DNA of 64,000 nucleotides. It comes from Moraxellaceae bacterium AER2_44_116. Lineage in GTDB: Bacteria; Pseudomonadota; Gammaproteobacteria; Pseudomonadales; Moraxellaceae. This document shows, in pieces, positions 44,715-52,816 of this stretch. A model generated the notes under the pieces. The model did not search any database and was not told where the DNA came from. It saw only the letters and a list, made by a program, of their open reading frames with translations. Where the stretch lies: positions 186,001-250,000 of the forward strand of contig VIAD01000005.1 of the NCBI GenBank assembly GCA_006546595.1, read 5' to 3'. The first letter of the stretch is position 1. Every line of letters begins with the position of its first letter. The translations under genes were made by a program, and so were the position numbers.

Positions 44715-45298
44715 TAGGCAGACTCCCCTATGATGACAACACTGTCAGTCACATATTTATAGGGTGGTACTTCTAAGTTTAACGGAGCGGGTACGCCCTT
44801 ATAAACACGCCCAGCCATATCATAAGTAGAACCATGACAAGGGCAGAAGAAACCGCCGCGAAAGCTTTGCCCCAAATCAGCAGGTGCAACTTCTGGACGA
44901 TATGTCGGCGAACAACCCAAATGAGTACAGATACCAACCAAAATCAAATAGTCTTTATTAATGGAACGATATTCATTTTTGGCAAAGTCTGGTTGAACTG
45001 ACTCATCAGAATTAGGGTCGCGCAGGCTACCCTCAACTTTCTTTAAATCAGCCAATGCTTCAGGCGTGCGACGCACCACCCAAACAGGCTTACCACGCCA
45101 CTCAACAACCATTTGTTGACCTGGCTCAAGTCCGCTTAAATCAGCAGTCACAGGTGCACCAGCCGCTTTGGCTTTGGCACTCGGATTCCACGATTTCACA
45201 AACGGAACCGCTGCGCCAACGATACCAACAGCACCTACTGCTGCGGTTACGCCGACAAGCATACGTCGTCGGCTAAGATCTACGCCGTCAGTACTCAT
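44714..45298 (-). CDS. petA: Rieske iron-sulfur subunit of the bc1 complex
   Basis: A 194-residue Rieske protein. A twin-arginine-like start (SRRRMLVG) and a membrane helix anchor it through the Tat route. The [2Fe-2S] boxes are CTHLGC (C124, H126, C129) and CPCHG (C152, C154, H155), and the disulfide cysteines are included. It accepts an electron from ubiquinol and hands it to cytochrome c1. It is the first gene of petABC, with a promoter candidate at 45372-45400 and upstream rpsI-rplM separated by a hairpin. Confidence 0.98.
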   Translation of the reverse strand: MSTDGVDLSRRRMLVGVTAAVGAVGIVGAAVPFVKSWNPSAKAKAAGAPVTADLSGLEPGQQMVVEWRGKPVWVVRRTPEALADLKKVEGSLRDPNSDESVQPDFAKNEYRSINKDYLILVGICTHLGCSPTYRPEVAPADLGQSFRGGFFCPCHGSTYDMAGRVYKGVPAPLNLEVPPYKYVTDSVVIIGESA

Positions 45299-45371
45299 TC
45301 ACGTACTCCCCCAAACAAGCACAAAGAGGCCGTGCAGCAAATGGCTGCAAAGCCCACCTAAAAGCCCCGCA

Positions 45372-45400
45372 AGTCTAAAGAAATTAACGTGTTGTTACAA
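45372..45400 (-). promoter_or_regulatory. petABC promoter candidate
   Basis: On the minus strand TTGTAA and TAGACT are separated by exactly 17 bp, about 75 bp before the petA start. Confidence 0.5.
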
Positions 45401-45474
45401 GAAAAAAGCCACAGAGATGCAAGGGATTTGATGTTCGCGTCAGTTTAAACCTAAATTGACGACTTTAGAAACGA

Positions 45475-45499
45475 CAATCCCCAGACAAGCTGGGGATTG
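45475..45499 (-). terminator. terminator-like hairpin after rpsI
   Basis: CAATCCCCAG and CTGGGGATTG form a perfect 10-bp stem with a 5-nt loop, 25 bp after the rpsI stop. The following T tract on the minus strand is weak (TCGTTTCT). Confidence 0.6.
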
Positions 45500-45523
45500 T
45501 TGAAGCTGTAACCGAATAAACGA

Positions 45524-45916
45524 TTAACGCTTGGAGTACTGCGGACGCTTACGCGCTTTACGCAGACCCACTTTCTTACGTTCAACTTCACGAGAGTCAC
45601 GAGTCACGAAACCTGCTTGACGCAAGGCCGACTTCAACGTCTCATCGTACTGTACTAACGCACGAGTAATACCATGACGAATTGCGCCAGCTTGACCACT
45701 CATACCACCACCAGCGACGGTGATGTAGAAGTCAAACTTGTTAACGCTTTCAATCAACTCTAAAGGCTGACGAACGATCATGCGTGCTGTTTCGCGAGCG
45801 AAATAAACATCTAATGAACGATTATTAACTGTAATTGCACCCGAACCTGCTTTTAAAAACACACGGGCGGTAGCAGTTTTACGACGGCCAGTGCCGTAGT
45901 TAGTTGTTGCTGTCAT
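45524..45916 (-). CDS. rpsI: 30S ribosomal protein S9
   Basis: A 130-residue S9 (uS9) with its typical start YGTGRRKTATARVFLK, GGGMSGQAGAIRHGI and the basic tail RKARKRPQYSKR that reaches into the decoding centre and contacts P-site tRNA. It lies 10 bp downstream of rplM in the universal rplM-rpsI operon. Confidence 0.99.
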   Translation of the reverse strand: MTATTNYGTGRRKTATARVFLKAGSGAITVNNRSLDVYFARETARMIVRQPLELIESVNKFDFYITVAGGGMSGQAGAIRHGITRALVQYDETLKSALRQAGFVTRDSREVERKKVGLRKARKRPQYSKR

Positions 45917-45926
45917 AATTCACCCG

Positions 45927-46355
45927 TTAGATATCTAAAACTAAAGGTTGCTGTGCGGTATGAGGATGCGTTGCACCACCATACACTTTGAGCTTGCTGA
46001 ACATGGCGTAACCTAAAGGACCTTTAGGTAGCATGCCTTTGACAGCTTTCTCAATCACTTCTTGTGGTTTTTTAGCTACTAACTTATTAAAGTTAATGCT
46101 TTTGATTCCACCAGGATATTCTGTATGGCGATAGTACATTTTATCTTCGCCTTTAGTGCCAGTAACAACAATGTTACTCGCATTAACAACGATGATGTAA
46201 TCACCCGTATCAACGTGTGGGGTGTAGATTGGCTTATGCTTTCCGCGTAAACGGCTAGCGATTTCGGATGCCAAACGACCAAGCGTCTTGCCGGATGCGT
46301 CAACCACATACCAGTCGCGCTTAACCGTTTCCGGCTTGGCACTGAACGTTTTCAT
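45927..46355 (-). CDS. rplM: 50S ribosomal protein L13
   Basis: A 142-residue L13 (uL13), an early assembly protein of the large subunit. WYVVDASGKTLGRLASEIASRLRGKHKPIYTPHVDTGDYIIVVNA and the KGMLPKGPLG stretch are characteristic. It is the first gene of the rplM-rpsI operon, read from a strong promoter at 46423-46451 with a leader of about 60 nt. Confidence 0.99.
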   Translation of the reverse strand: MKTFSAKPETVKRDWYVVDASGKTLGRLASEIASRLRGKHKPIYTPHVDTGDYIIVVNASNIVVTGTKGEDKMYYRHTEYPGGIKSINFNKLVAKKPQEVIEKAVKGMLPKGPLGYAMFSKLKVYGGATHPHTAQQPLVLDI

Positions 46356-46422
46356 TGCTACAAGGCCTTTTTTAGAGTCAAGGACACAGGATTTGTTACA
46401 ACCCTGCTAAAATAGAAGGCGG

Positions 46423-46451
46423 ATATTACTCAACAGACAGTCATTTGACAA
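46423..46451 (-). promoter_or_regulatory. rplM-rpsI promoter
   Basis: On the minus strand TTGTCA and TAATAT are spaced by 17 bp, both near consensus, 68 bp before the rplM ATG. A strong promoter is expected for a ribosomal protein operon. Confidence 0.7.
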
Positions 46452-46522
46452 CAAAAAGAATGTGCCATTTTCAAAAAAACTAAAATTTTCGATTTTTTCT
46501 GAGTGAAAGTCCGTTTTTTGGC

Positions 46523-47350
46523 CTACTGAGGGACGTAGCTTAAACGGTATTGATGGCCAATGTCACCCCCATGTTGTAACAACCACATTTCTTGAAAGGT
46601 ACGTCGTGCGGCCCAACCGACATCTTTAATGAAACTCGCGTTGACTGCCGCCCCTACTGCCGCCCCCACAAGCGGCACAATATTCAGTGCTTTTCGCTTG
46701 GTGAGATTAATTCCCAACTGCCCCGCGAGGTCTTTTAACGCCACCATCAGGGCTTCTTTACCCATCGTCGCAAATGCAGCCTGTTGAATTTGCGCCCATG
46801 TTTGTTGTTGAAGCATTTGTTTGATTGCTACCAAACTAACCAAAGCGGCTTCTTTTTCTTTCAGTGAGTTGGCACTCGCAACACTAAACACCCGTAACAC
46901 TACATGGCGACCTTCTTCACCCTTCAACTCAAAGCCATAACACAGAGCCGTTTGATAGATCGTCCGTAAGGCCAAGGTCATTAACGTTGGCACATCCACA
47001 GCAATACCAATCAAACCAGTTGCTCCTGTTACCCCTCCTTCCGCCGCTGCCATCGCAATAGCACGATCGTGAGCGGTATCCGCCAAGCTGTCACACAGTT
47101 TCATATCCGCGTAAAATAGTTCACCAATATGGCTAATGCCTGCTTGTTTTAACACCGCGTCAGGATTTGCTAATTTTTCACCCACTTTACACGACGCTTC
47201 CAACGCCGCATGTAACGCCGCTTCAGGAACCACCAAATCGACTAATTTAGCGGCGGGGGTTAATGCCAACCCCATCAGCATGGAGGAAAGTTTGGGTGAT
47301 TGCCCTTGCCACGATTGAATTGCTTTAATTTGCTGCTGTTCGTAGGACAT
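46523..47350 (-). CDS. EcsC family protein
   Basis: A 275-residue protein resembling the EcsC family (PF12787). Family-like stretches are the alanine/glycine-rich AAAEGGVTGATGLIGIAVDVPTLMTLALRTIYQ and LNIVPLVGAAVGAAVNASFIKDVGWAARRTFQEMWL, two amphipathic hydrophobic segments that may associate with membrane. The function is unknown; the name comes from a Bacillus protein linked to an ABC transporter, but no such transporter is here. It stands alone between a dispersed repeat and rplM. Confidence 0.82.
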   Translation of the reverse strand: MSYEQQQIKAIQSWQGQSPKLSSMLMGLALTPAAKLVDLVVPEAALHAALEASCKVGEKLANPDAVLKQAGISHIGELFYADMKLCDSLADTAHDRAIAMAAAEGGVTGATGLIGIAVDVPTLMTLALRTIYQTALCYGFELKGEEGRHVVLRVFSVASANSLKEKEAALVSLVAIKQMLQQQTWAQIQQAAFATMGKEALMVALKDLAGQLGINLTKRKALNIVPLVGAAVGAAVNASFIKDVGWAARRTFQEMWLLQHGGDIGHQYRLSYVPQ

Positions 47351-47368
47351 GACTAATACCTCGATAGG

Positions 47369-47418
47369 CTTCGACTCCGCTCAGCAAACGCTAATACGCT
47401 CCCTGAGCAGAGTCGAAG
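47369..47418. repeat. CTTCGACTCCGCTCAG inverted repeat, copy 1
   Basis: 16-bp arms CTTCGACTCCGCTCAG and CTGAGCAGAGTCGAAG (one mismatch) with an 18-nt centre, between the zapE stop and the EcsC-like start. A second copy is at 58027-58076. Confidence 0.72.
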
Positions 47419-47435
47419 AGACAATAAATCAAACG

Positions 47436-48557
47436 CTAAGGTAAATGCGGCAATTCCAAATACTCTCGGGATTGCATTTCTTGTAAACGGCTACGGGTAC
47501 GCTGAATTTCAAAGTTTAAACGGCCACCACTGTACATGCCTTCGATGGGTGCGGCGGCGGTGACAATTAATTTCACTTGTCGATCGTAAAACTCGTCAAT
47601 TAAGTTAATAAAACGGCGCGTCGAGTCATCATTTTTTTCACCCATAATCGGGACGTTACTGAGTAATACCGTGTGATATTCTCGAGCAATCTCAATATAA
47701 TCGGAGGCACTACGCGGCTTTTCACATAGTTCGTGATAATCACACCATAAAACATCTTCTGTTCGCGCCCGTACGGCCACCACACGCTCATTGACGATGA
47801 TTTCATCATAGTGAATGACTGCACCCTGTGCCAACTCATTAAAGCTGCTCTGTAGGTTACTTTCCGCCTCAGCATCTAACGGGGAATGATAGAGTTCAAC
47901 ATGGGTTAACACGCGCAAACGATAATCAATGCCTGAATCTACATTCAACACCTGACAAAACTCTTTCACTAAGGCAATGGCAGGTAAAAAACGTTCACGT
48001 TGCAAACCATTTTCATACAAGCGATCAGGGATGATATTACTGGTGGCGACTAACGTGACACCACGCAAAAATAGTTCTTCAAATAAGACTTTCAACAACA
48101 TGGCATCGGTAATATCTGTGACAAAGAACTCATCAAAGCAGATGACAACGGCATCAGCATGAATGCGATCAGCGACTTTTTTTAAGGGGTCTTTCTCACC
48201 TTTTAAATCATTTAACTCTTTGTGTACCCGCTGCATAAAGCGGTGAAAATGAATACGAATTTTTCGTCTAAAGGGCAAAGACTCACAGAATAAATCCATT
48301 AAATAGGTTTTGCCTCGACCAACTCCTCCCCATAAATACAAGCCATGAACTGGCGTTCGCATTTCTTTAGCGAGCTTAATTCGACTCAACGGATTACGGC
48401 TTTGGGTACTTTGGTAACGCTCGTTTAAGGCCTCATAAATGCGCTGTAGTGCTTCAACGGCGGCTTGTTGTGCCGCATCGTGTTGAAATATTCCACTGGC
48501 GATATCCTGCTGATAACGCGCCAATGGACTTAAAATAAGGGCTGACTCAGAACTCAT
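47436..48557 (-). CDS. zapE: cell division protein ZapE (AFG1-like ATPase)
   Basis: A 373-residue P-loop ATPase of the AFG1/ZapE family. Walker A is GGVGRGKT (77-84), Walker B VICFDEFFV, with sensor-like TSNIIP and the conserved LYLWGG and IHFHRFM stretches. E. coli ZapE modulates Z-ring constriction under stress. Its ATG overlaps the upstream hydrolase stop (ATGA), so both are in one transcript. The place near rpsI-rplM is conserved in Pseudomonas. Confidence 0.97.
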   Translation of the reverse strand: MSSESALILSPLARYQQDIASGIFQHDAAQQAAVEALQRIYEALNERYQSTQSRNPLSRIKLAKEMRTPVHGLYLWGGVGRGKTYLMDLFCESLPFRRKIRIHFHRFMQRVHKELNDLKGEKDPLKKVADRIHADAVVICFDEFFVTDITDAMLLKVLFEELFLRGVTLVATSNIIPDRLYENGLQRERFLPAIALVKEFCQVLNVDSGIDYRLRVLTHVELYHSPLDAEAESNLQSSFNELAQGAVIHYDEIIVNERVVAVRARTEDVLWCDYHELCEKPRSASDYIEIAREYHTVLLSNVPIMGEKNDDSTRRFINLIDEFYDRQVKLIVTAAAPIEGMYSGGRLNFEIQRTRSRLQEMQSREYLELPHLP

Positions 48558-49174
48558 ACTAAATTTTCCAAAATACGCTGCCGTAATTCCGTTAAACGAC
48601 CATGAAAAAAATGACTACAACTATCCAAGCGAATCACGTTAAGCGATTGCTGTGCTGCCCAAGCAAAAACCTCATCAGCGGGTACAACTTCATCTGCATC
48701 CCCTTGAATAACCATCGCACTCGTTGGCAACTGTAAATGAGCCATCGGGTAATGATGAACAGGCGGCGCGACTAACCATAACTGTTTCAAGTGTACAAGC
48801 ACAGAGGACAAACGACTCACAGTAGCGGCTGCGATATACGCGCCAAACGAAAAGCCCGCTAAGTATAATTCAGTGGCTTGTGTTTGTGCTAAAGCCCATG
48901 TAATCACCGCCACCGCGTCATCAACTTCACCGTTGCCGTTATCGTGCACGCCTTCGCTATGACCGACACCGCGAAAGTTAAAGATCACGACGGGGATTCC
49001 TGCCTCTTTAAACGCACGAACAACCGTCGTCACCACTTTATTGTCCATCGTGCCACCAAATAGTGGATGAGGATGACAAACGACTGCTACTTGCCCGACT
49101 TTAGGCGTTGGTGGTACTGTGAGGCGTGTTTCTAGGCGACCCGTTTGGCCTTGCACATAGCTTGTTGCAGTCAT
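48554..49174 (-). CDS. alpha/beta hydrolase
   Basis: A 206-residue alpha/beta hydrolase of the small COG2945 type. The characteristic CHPHPLFGGTMDNKVV stretch is followed by the oxyanion-region motif FNFRGVGHSEG and the nucleophile elbow GFSFGAY; the late GDADEVVP and SHFFHG supply the acid and histidine. The substrate is unknown. I use the ATG at 49174; a TTG five codons upstream is in frame but lacks better signals. It is coupled to zapE by a 4-nt overlap and divergent from zapG. Confidence 0.9.
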   Translation of the reverse strand: MTATSYVQGQTGRLETRLTVPPTPKVGQVAVVCHPHPLFGGTMDNKVVTTVVRAFKEAGIPVVIFNFRGVGHSEGVHDNGNGEVDDAVAVITWALAQTQATELYLAGFSFGAYIAAATVSRLSSVLVHLKQLWLVAPPVHHYPMAHLQLPTSAMVIQGDADEVVPADEVFAWAAQQSLNVIRLDSCSHFFHGRLTELRQRILENLV

Positions 49175-49260
49175 GTTGATACTCGACAATCAATTTATCT
49201 GGGAATGTTATAGACTAGCGACGCAAACGCCAATATTAAATACTGTACTTGGGGGATTCT

Positions 49261-49707
49261 ATGGAGTGGCTGCTGTATGTGTTAGTTTTTGCGATCGGTG
49301 TCGCAGCAGGTTACTTTTTACAATTTTATCGCAACAGTGATAACCGTGTGCGTGAATTAGAAGACCATTTGAAGTCACTTCAGGGCAAATATGAGAGCTA
49401 TCAAGAAACAGTGACGTCGCATTTTTCTCAGTCGGCGCAATTGGTGAACAATTTAACTAACGCTTACCGAGAAGTGCATGAGCATTTGCAAACAGGTGCT
49501 AACGAGTTGTGTGCCGATAATAAACGTCACACCAGTAGTAATCCTGCCAATGCCTTTTTAGGGTTGGCAACACCTAAAGATGCTTATCCACAACCTGCGT
49601 TACTGAATGACGATAAGTTTTTATCCGCTATTGAGCCCCCGCGTGATTACGCGCCTAAAAGTCCACATGATAAAGGGATGCTGGATGAAGAATATGGGTT
49701 GCGGTAG
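49261..49707 (+). CDS. zapG: YhcB/ZapG family inner-membrane protein
   Basis: A 148-residue DUF1043 protein: an N-terminal helix (WLLYVLVFAIGVAAGYFL) anchors it, followed by a coiled coil (NRVRELEDHLKSLQGKYESYQETVTSHFSQSAQLVNNLT, the family core) and a disordered tail. E. coli YhcB/ZapG links divisome and envelope growth. The ATG at 49261 has GGGGGA just upstream; an in-frame TTG at 49249 is less likely. It is divergent from the hydrolase-zapE operon, matching a division/envelope context. Confidence 0.92.
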   Translation: MEWLLYVLVFAIGVAAGYFLQFYRNSDNRVRELEDHLKSLQGKYESYQETVTSHFSQSAQLVNNLTNAYREVHEHLQTGANELCADNKRHTSSNPANAFLGLATPKDAYPQPALLNDDKFLSAIEPPRDYAPKSPHDKGMLDEEYGLR

Positions 49708-49814
49708 TCAACTAAACGCAAAATATCACCTTATATTTCATTCATTGAAACTCAAACGTCAGGTTATGTCTTGTGAAAATGTGACTACCATTAACAAATA
49801 ACAAAGGATTGACT

Positions 49815-50609
49815 ATGATGGATAGAGCCAACCAAGAATATCCATTAACAACAGTAGCAAGAGTGATCGACTATCAATCCTCTCTTTTACCTGTACCCAT
49901 ACTAGAGACAACAACTCATCATTCCACCAAGCATCTAAAAATTATTGGCACGGGTATTGACGGAAAGAAATATGCCGTCAAAAGAGTCTGTGAGCAAGAT
50001 AACAACGGCTTAATTCCAGCCTCTGAGTTGTTTTGTTATGAGTTAGCCAGAGCAATTTTTTTACCTGTGCCGTATTATGAAATAGTAAAACTCAAGGATG
50101 ATGAACTAGCTTTCGGCTCTGTATGGGAAGGTGGTGTCGATATTAATGATGCGCTGACTCGTGTGTTGATGGGCGAAATCGAAACTAACAATCCAAAATT
50201 AATTTTAAGTAAAATTTACGCGTTTGATTTGTTTGTTAATAATACGGATAGACATTTTAATAATTATTTAGTTTGCTCAAGACATGAAAAACACTCAATT
50301 ATTGCGTTTGATTTTAGTATGGCGTGGTATGCAGGCGTTGATCCATTTGGCTATCAGGCTCTAAATCCTGAATATGATACTTACCAACATCATAAACTCA
50401 TTAAAGCCTCCAAGTATTATTTTGATGCTGAGTTAGCAAGAAACACCTTAACCGAGATTGATAAAATCTCAATAGACAAAATAGAACAGATACTAAGGCT
50501 TATGCCTGATTCATGGTTTTCTATGCAACAAAGACAAGAAGTCGTTGCATGGTGGGATTCATCGGCGAAAACCGAGCGAATCACTAGACTAAAGACGGAG
50601 ATACGATAA
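49815..50609 (+). CDS. HipA-like kinase domain protein (HipA_2 type)
   Basis: A 264-residue compact HipA-like kinase without the N-terminal HipA subdomain. Kinase elements are readable: glycine loop GTGIDGKKYAVK with K56, helix-C Glu E71 (ASELFCYELARAI), catalytic loop NNTDRHFNN with D145 and N150, and the metal-binding AFDFS with D166. All key residues are kept, so it should be active on an unknown substrate. AGGA is six bases before the ATG at 49815. Its stop overlaps the DUF3037 start (TAATG). No HipB-like repressor is nearby. Its AT-rich composition contrasts with flanking zapG and sat, suggesting acquisition. Confidence 0.85.
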   Translation: MMDRANQEYPLTTVARVIDYQSSLLPVPILETTTHHSTKHLKIIGTGIDGKKYAVKRVCEQDNNGLIPASELFCYELARAIFLPVPYYEIVKLKDDELAFGSVWEGGVDINDALTRVLMGEIETNNPKLILSKIYAFDLFVNNTDRHFNNYLVCSRHEKHSIIAFDFSMAWYAGVDPFGYQALNPEYDTYQHHKLIKASKYYFDAELARNTLTEIDKISIDKIEQILRLMPDSWFSMQQRQEVVAWWDSSAKTERITRLKTEIR

Positions 50610-51448
50610 TGCACTTTTTTGATTACGCACTGATTAGGTATATGCCTGACCCAAAAAGAGGCGAAATCTTCAATATCGGCCTAATTGTATTCAAGTCATC
50701 TGCTATTGATATTCGTGTGTTACCTCATGCTCATAAAGTTATCAACAACTTAAATGACAATAAACTTTTATCTTTTCAAAAGTCATGGGAGTTTTTGTCT
50801 GCTATGGTCGATGAGCCGAGTGAACGCTACAACATACTTACATCGGCTACACATGGCGTGTTTTTGTCTGAAAAAGCGTATTTTTCTATTATGGCAATCC
50901 ATGAGTACGAACCAAAAATACAAGAACTTTTTAATCTGCTTGTTAAACCAACTGTAGCAAAAAGAGACGTACAGCATCAAAATTCTCGTTTTTACACTAA
51001 CATCAAAAACCAGTTTAAAGACCTTCGTATATTGGCGAGTACGCCTCATGAAATTGAATATCATAAGGTTGTGCCACACTATTTGCTTAATGAGGAAATG
51101 GGATTATCTGCCGACTTTGCTTTAAAAAATGGTCATCTACGTGTAACTCAAACAGTTGATTACAACGTACACAACCCAAAAGAAAAGCAAAAAGAAACAG
51201 GTCTGAAAATCATGAGCTTTCTTGAAGGAAAGAAGGTTAGAGATGACGCTATGTTCTATTTTGTTTATTCTGCCAATACACAAAAAGAACAAGAAATTCG
51301 CAATCAACTCAATATGGTTAGCGAATACACAGATCAGTTGTTTAACTTTGAATCTCATGAAGAAAAAGGTCGTTATTTTCGCATGATGGCCAACTTTGCA
51401 AGCGAAAAAACCGATACTTCACCCCAAATGTCTGTTATTCATCACTAG
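50609..51448 (+). CDS. DUF3037 domain-containing protein
   Basis: A 279-residue protein whose N-terminus carries the DUF3037 signature (DYALIRYMPDPKRGEIFNIGLIVF). The middle and C-terminal parts are charged, with no membrane helix or known catalytic motif. It is translated from an ATG overlapping the kinase stop, so it is made in fixed ratio with it. It may be the kinase's substrate, partner or inhibitor; that is inference from coupling, and the function is not known to me. It shares the kinase gene's AT-rich composition. Confidence 0.85.
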   Translation: MHFFDYALIRYMPDPKRGEIFNIGLIVFKSSAIDIRVLPHAHKVINNLNDNKLLSFQKSWEFLSAMVDEPSERYNILTSATHGVFLSEKAYFSIMAIHEYEPKIQELFNLLVKPTVAKRDVQHQNSRFYTNIKNQFKDLRILASTPHEIEYHKVVPHYLLNEEMGLSADFALKNGHLRVTQTVDYNVHNPKEKQKETGLKIMSFLEGKKVRDDAMFYFVYSANTQKEQEIRNQLNMVSEYTDQLFNFESHEEKGRYFRMMANFASEKTDTSPQMSVIHH

Positions 51449-51479
51449 CAAGAAGGCTATCCTTTAGGCCTTTCTCCAA

Positions 51480-51508
51480 CAAAAAGCCCGCCAAAAAAGC
51501 GGGCTTCT
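51480..51508 (-). terminator. terminator after sat
   Basis: On the minus strand AAGCCCGC and GCGGGCTT form an 8-bp GC-rich stem with a 7-nt loop, followed by TTTGTTGG. It ends sat transcription and also lies after the DUF3037 gene on the plus strand. Confidence 0.78.
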
Positions 51509-51525
51509 CACACCAAACTATCCGC

Positions 51526-52740
51526 TTACTTAGCCGAATGCCCAGTCAATTCCACTTTCACTTTTTCATGCTCTTCTAAAGACGCATAATATTTACGCAA
51601 CACTTCTAATACTTCAGGGCGCGAGAAGTTATCGGCAACAGCTTCACCTTCAGACAAGGCTTTACGCAACTTCGTACCTGAAACCAAAACACGATCAGCC
51701 GGAGTATGTGGACAGGTTTTAGTCGAAGCCATACCACCACACGCATTACACCAGAACGTCCAGTCAATTTTCAACGGCTGAGTTTGCAACGCGCCTGCGG
51801 GGATTTGTTCAAAAATCGTTTGCGCATCGAATGGGCCGTAGTACTCGCCTACGCCTGCATGGTCACGACCGACGATTAAATGTGAGCAACCATAGTTTTG
51901 ACGGAACAAGGCGTGTAACAAGGCTTCACGAGGGCCTGCATAACGCATATCCAAGGGATAACCTGATTGCACAACCGTGTTTTTGACAAAATACTTGTCA
52001 ATCAACACGCTAATCGCTTCTTGACGCACTTCGGCAGGAATATCACCCGGTTTTAACGCACCTAACAAGGAATGAACCATCACACCATCACAAATCTCAA
52101 TCGCGATTTTGGCGAGGTATTCGTGCGAACGGTGCATTGGGTTACGGGTTTGGAAAGCGGCAATAGTTTTCCAACCTTTGGCTTCAAACAACTCACGCGT
52201 TTGCGCTGGAGTCATATAAGTATCAGCATACTTTGTTGGGAACTCACCTTGCGACAAGACTTTGACAGAGCCTGCAAGGTTAACGTCGCCCTGCTCCATC
52301 ACCATTTTGACACCGGGGTGAGCGATGTCATTGGTGCGGAAAATTTCACGGCATTCTAAATCTTTGTCGATGCTGTACTTTTCAGTCACCGTCATCGTGC
52401 CCATGATTTCGCCACTTTCACTATCCACTAACGCAACATCTTCACCAATCGTAATAGTGTCTGCTGTTGTGGGTGTCGTCGATAAAGTAATCGGGATTGG
52501 CCAAAACAAGCCGTTAGTCATTTGCATGGTGGTGCAAACACTTAACCAATCCGCATGTCCCATAAAACCCGTTAACGGAGTGAAGCCGCCAATACCCAAC
52601 ATAATCAAGTCGCCACTTTCACGCGAACTAATGACCACCTTTTTTAAGGACTGAGCGCGCGCTAATTCGGCAACTAAAGCTTCGCCTTCTAATAACAATG
52701 GCAGTAGAACATCACTACCATGCGGTTTTACTAATGACAT
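51526..52740 (-). CDS. sat: sulfate adenylyltransferase (homomeric type)
   Basis: A 404-residue ATP sulfurylase of the single-subunit Sat type, forming APS from sulfate and ATP, or the reverse. QTRN (197-200), HRSH (203-206) and GRDHAG (291-296) form the nucleotide/sulfate site. A Cys/His cluster (C331, C334, C343, H345), typical of the dissimilatory and cyanobacterial-like forms, probably binds zinc. No cysD, cysN, cysC, aprAB or reductase genes are nearby, so the direction (assimilatory or sulfur oxidation) cannot be decided here. It is divergent from rlmM. Confidence 0.96.
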   Translation of the reverse strand: MSLVKPHGSDVLLPLLLEGEALVAELARAQSLKKVVISSRESGDLIMLGIGGFTPLTGFMGHADWLSVCTTMQMTNGLFWPIPITLSTTPTTADTITIGEDVALVDSESGEIMGTMTVTEKYSIDKDLECREIFRTNDIAHPGVKMVMEQGDVNLAGSVKVLSQGEFPTKYADTYMTPAQTRELFEAKGWKTIAAFQTRNPMHRSHEYLAKIAIEICDGVMVHSLLGALKPGDIPAEVRQEAISVLIDKYFVKNTVVQSGYPLDMRYAGPREALLHALFRQNYGCSHLIVGRDHAGVGEYYGPFDAQTIFEQIPAGALQTQPLKIDWTFWCNACGGMASTKTCPHTPADRVLVSGTKLRKALSEGEAVADNFSRPEVLEVLRKYYASLEEHEKVKVELTGHSAK

Positions 52741-52816
52741 AAATATTCCTCAACAACTTGCAGTGAGTAGAAAAGAGCGCAATTATACGCGCCTCTTTCA
52801 CTTAGACTCTAGCCTT

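Noticed and set aside
49815..51448. Classical HipBA toxin-antitoxin locus
   Set aside because: There is no HipB-like HTH gene on either side, and the kinase lacks the HipA N-terminal subdomain.
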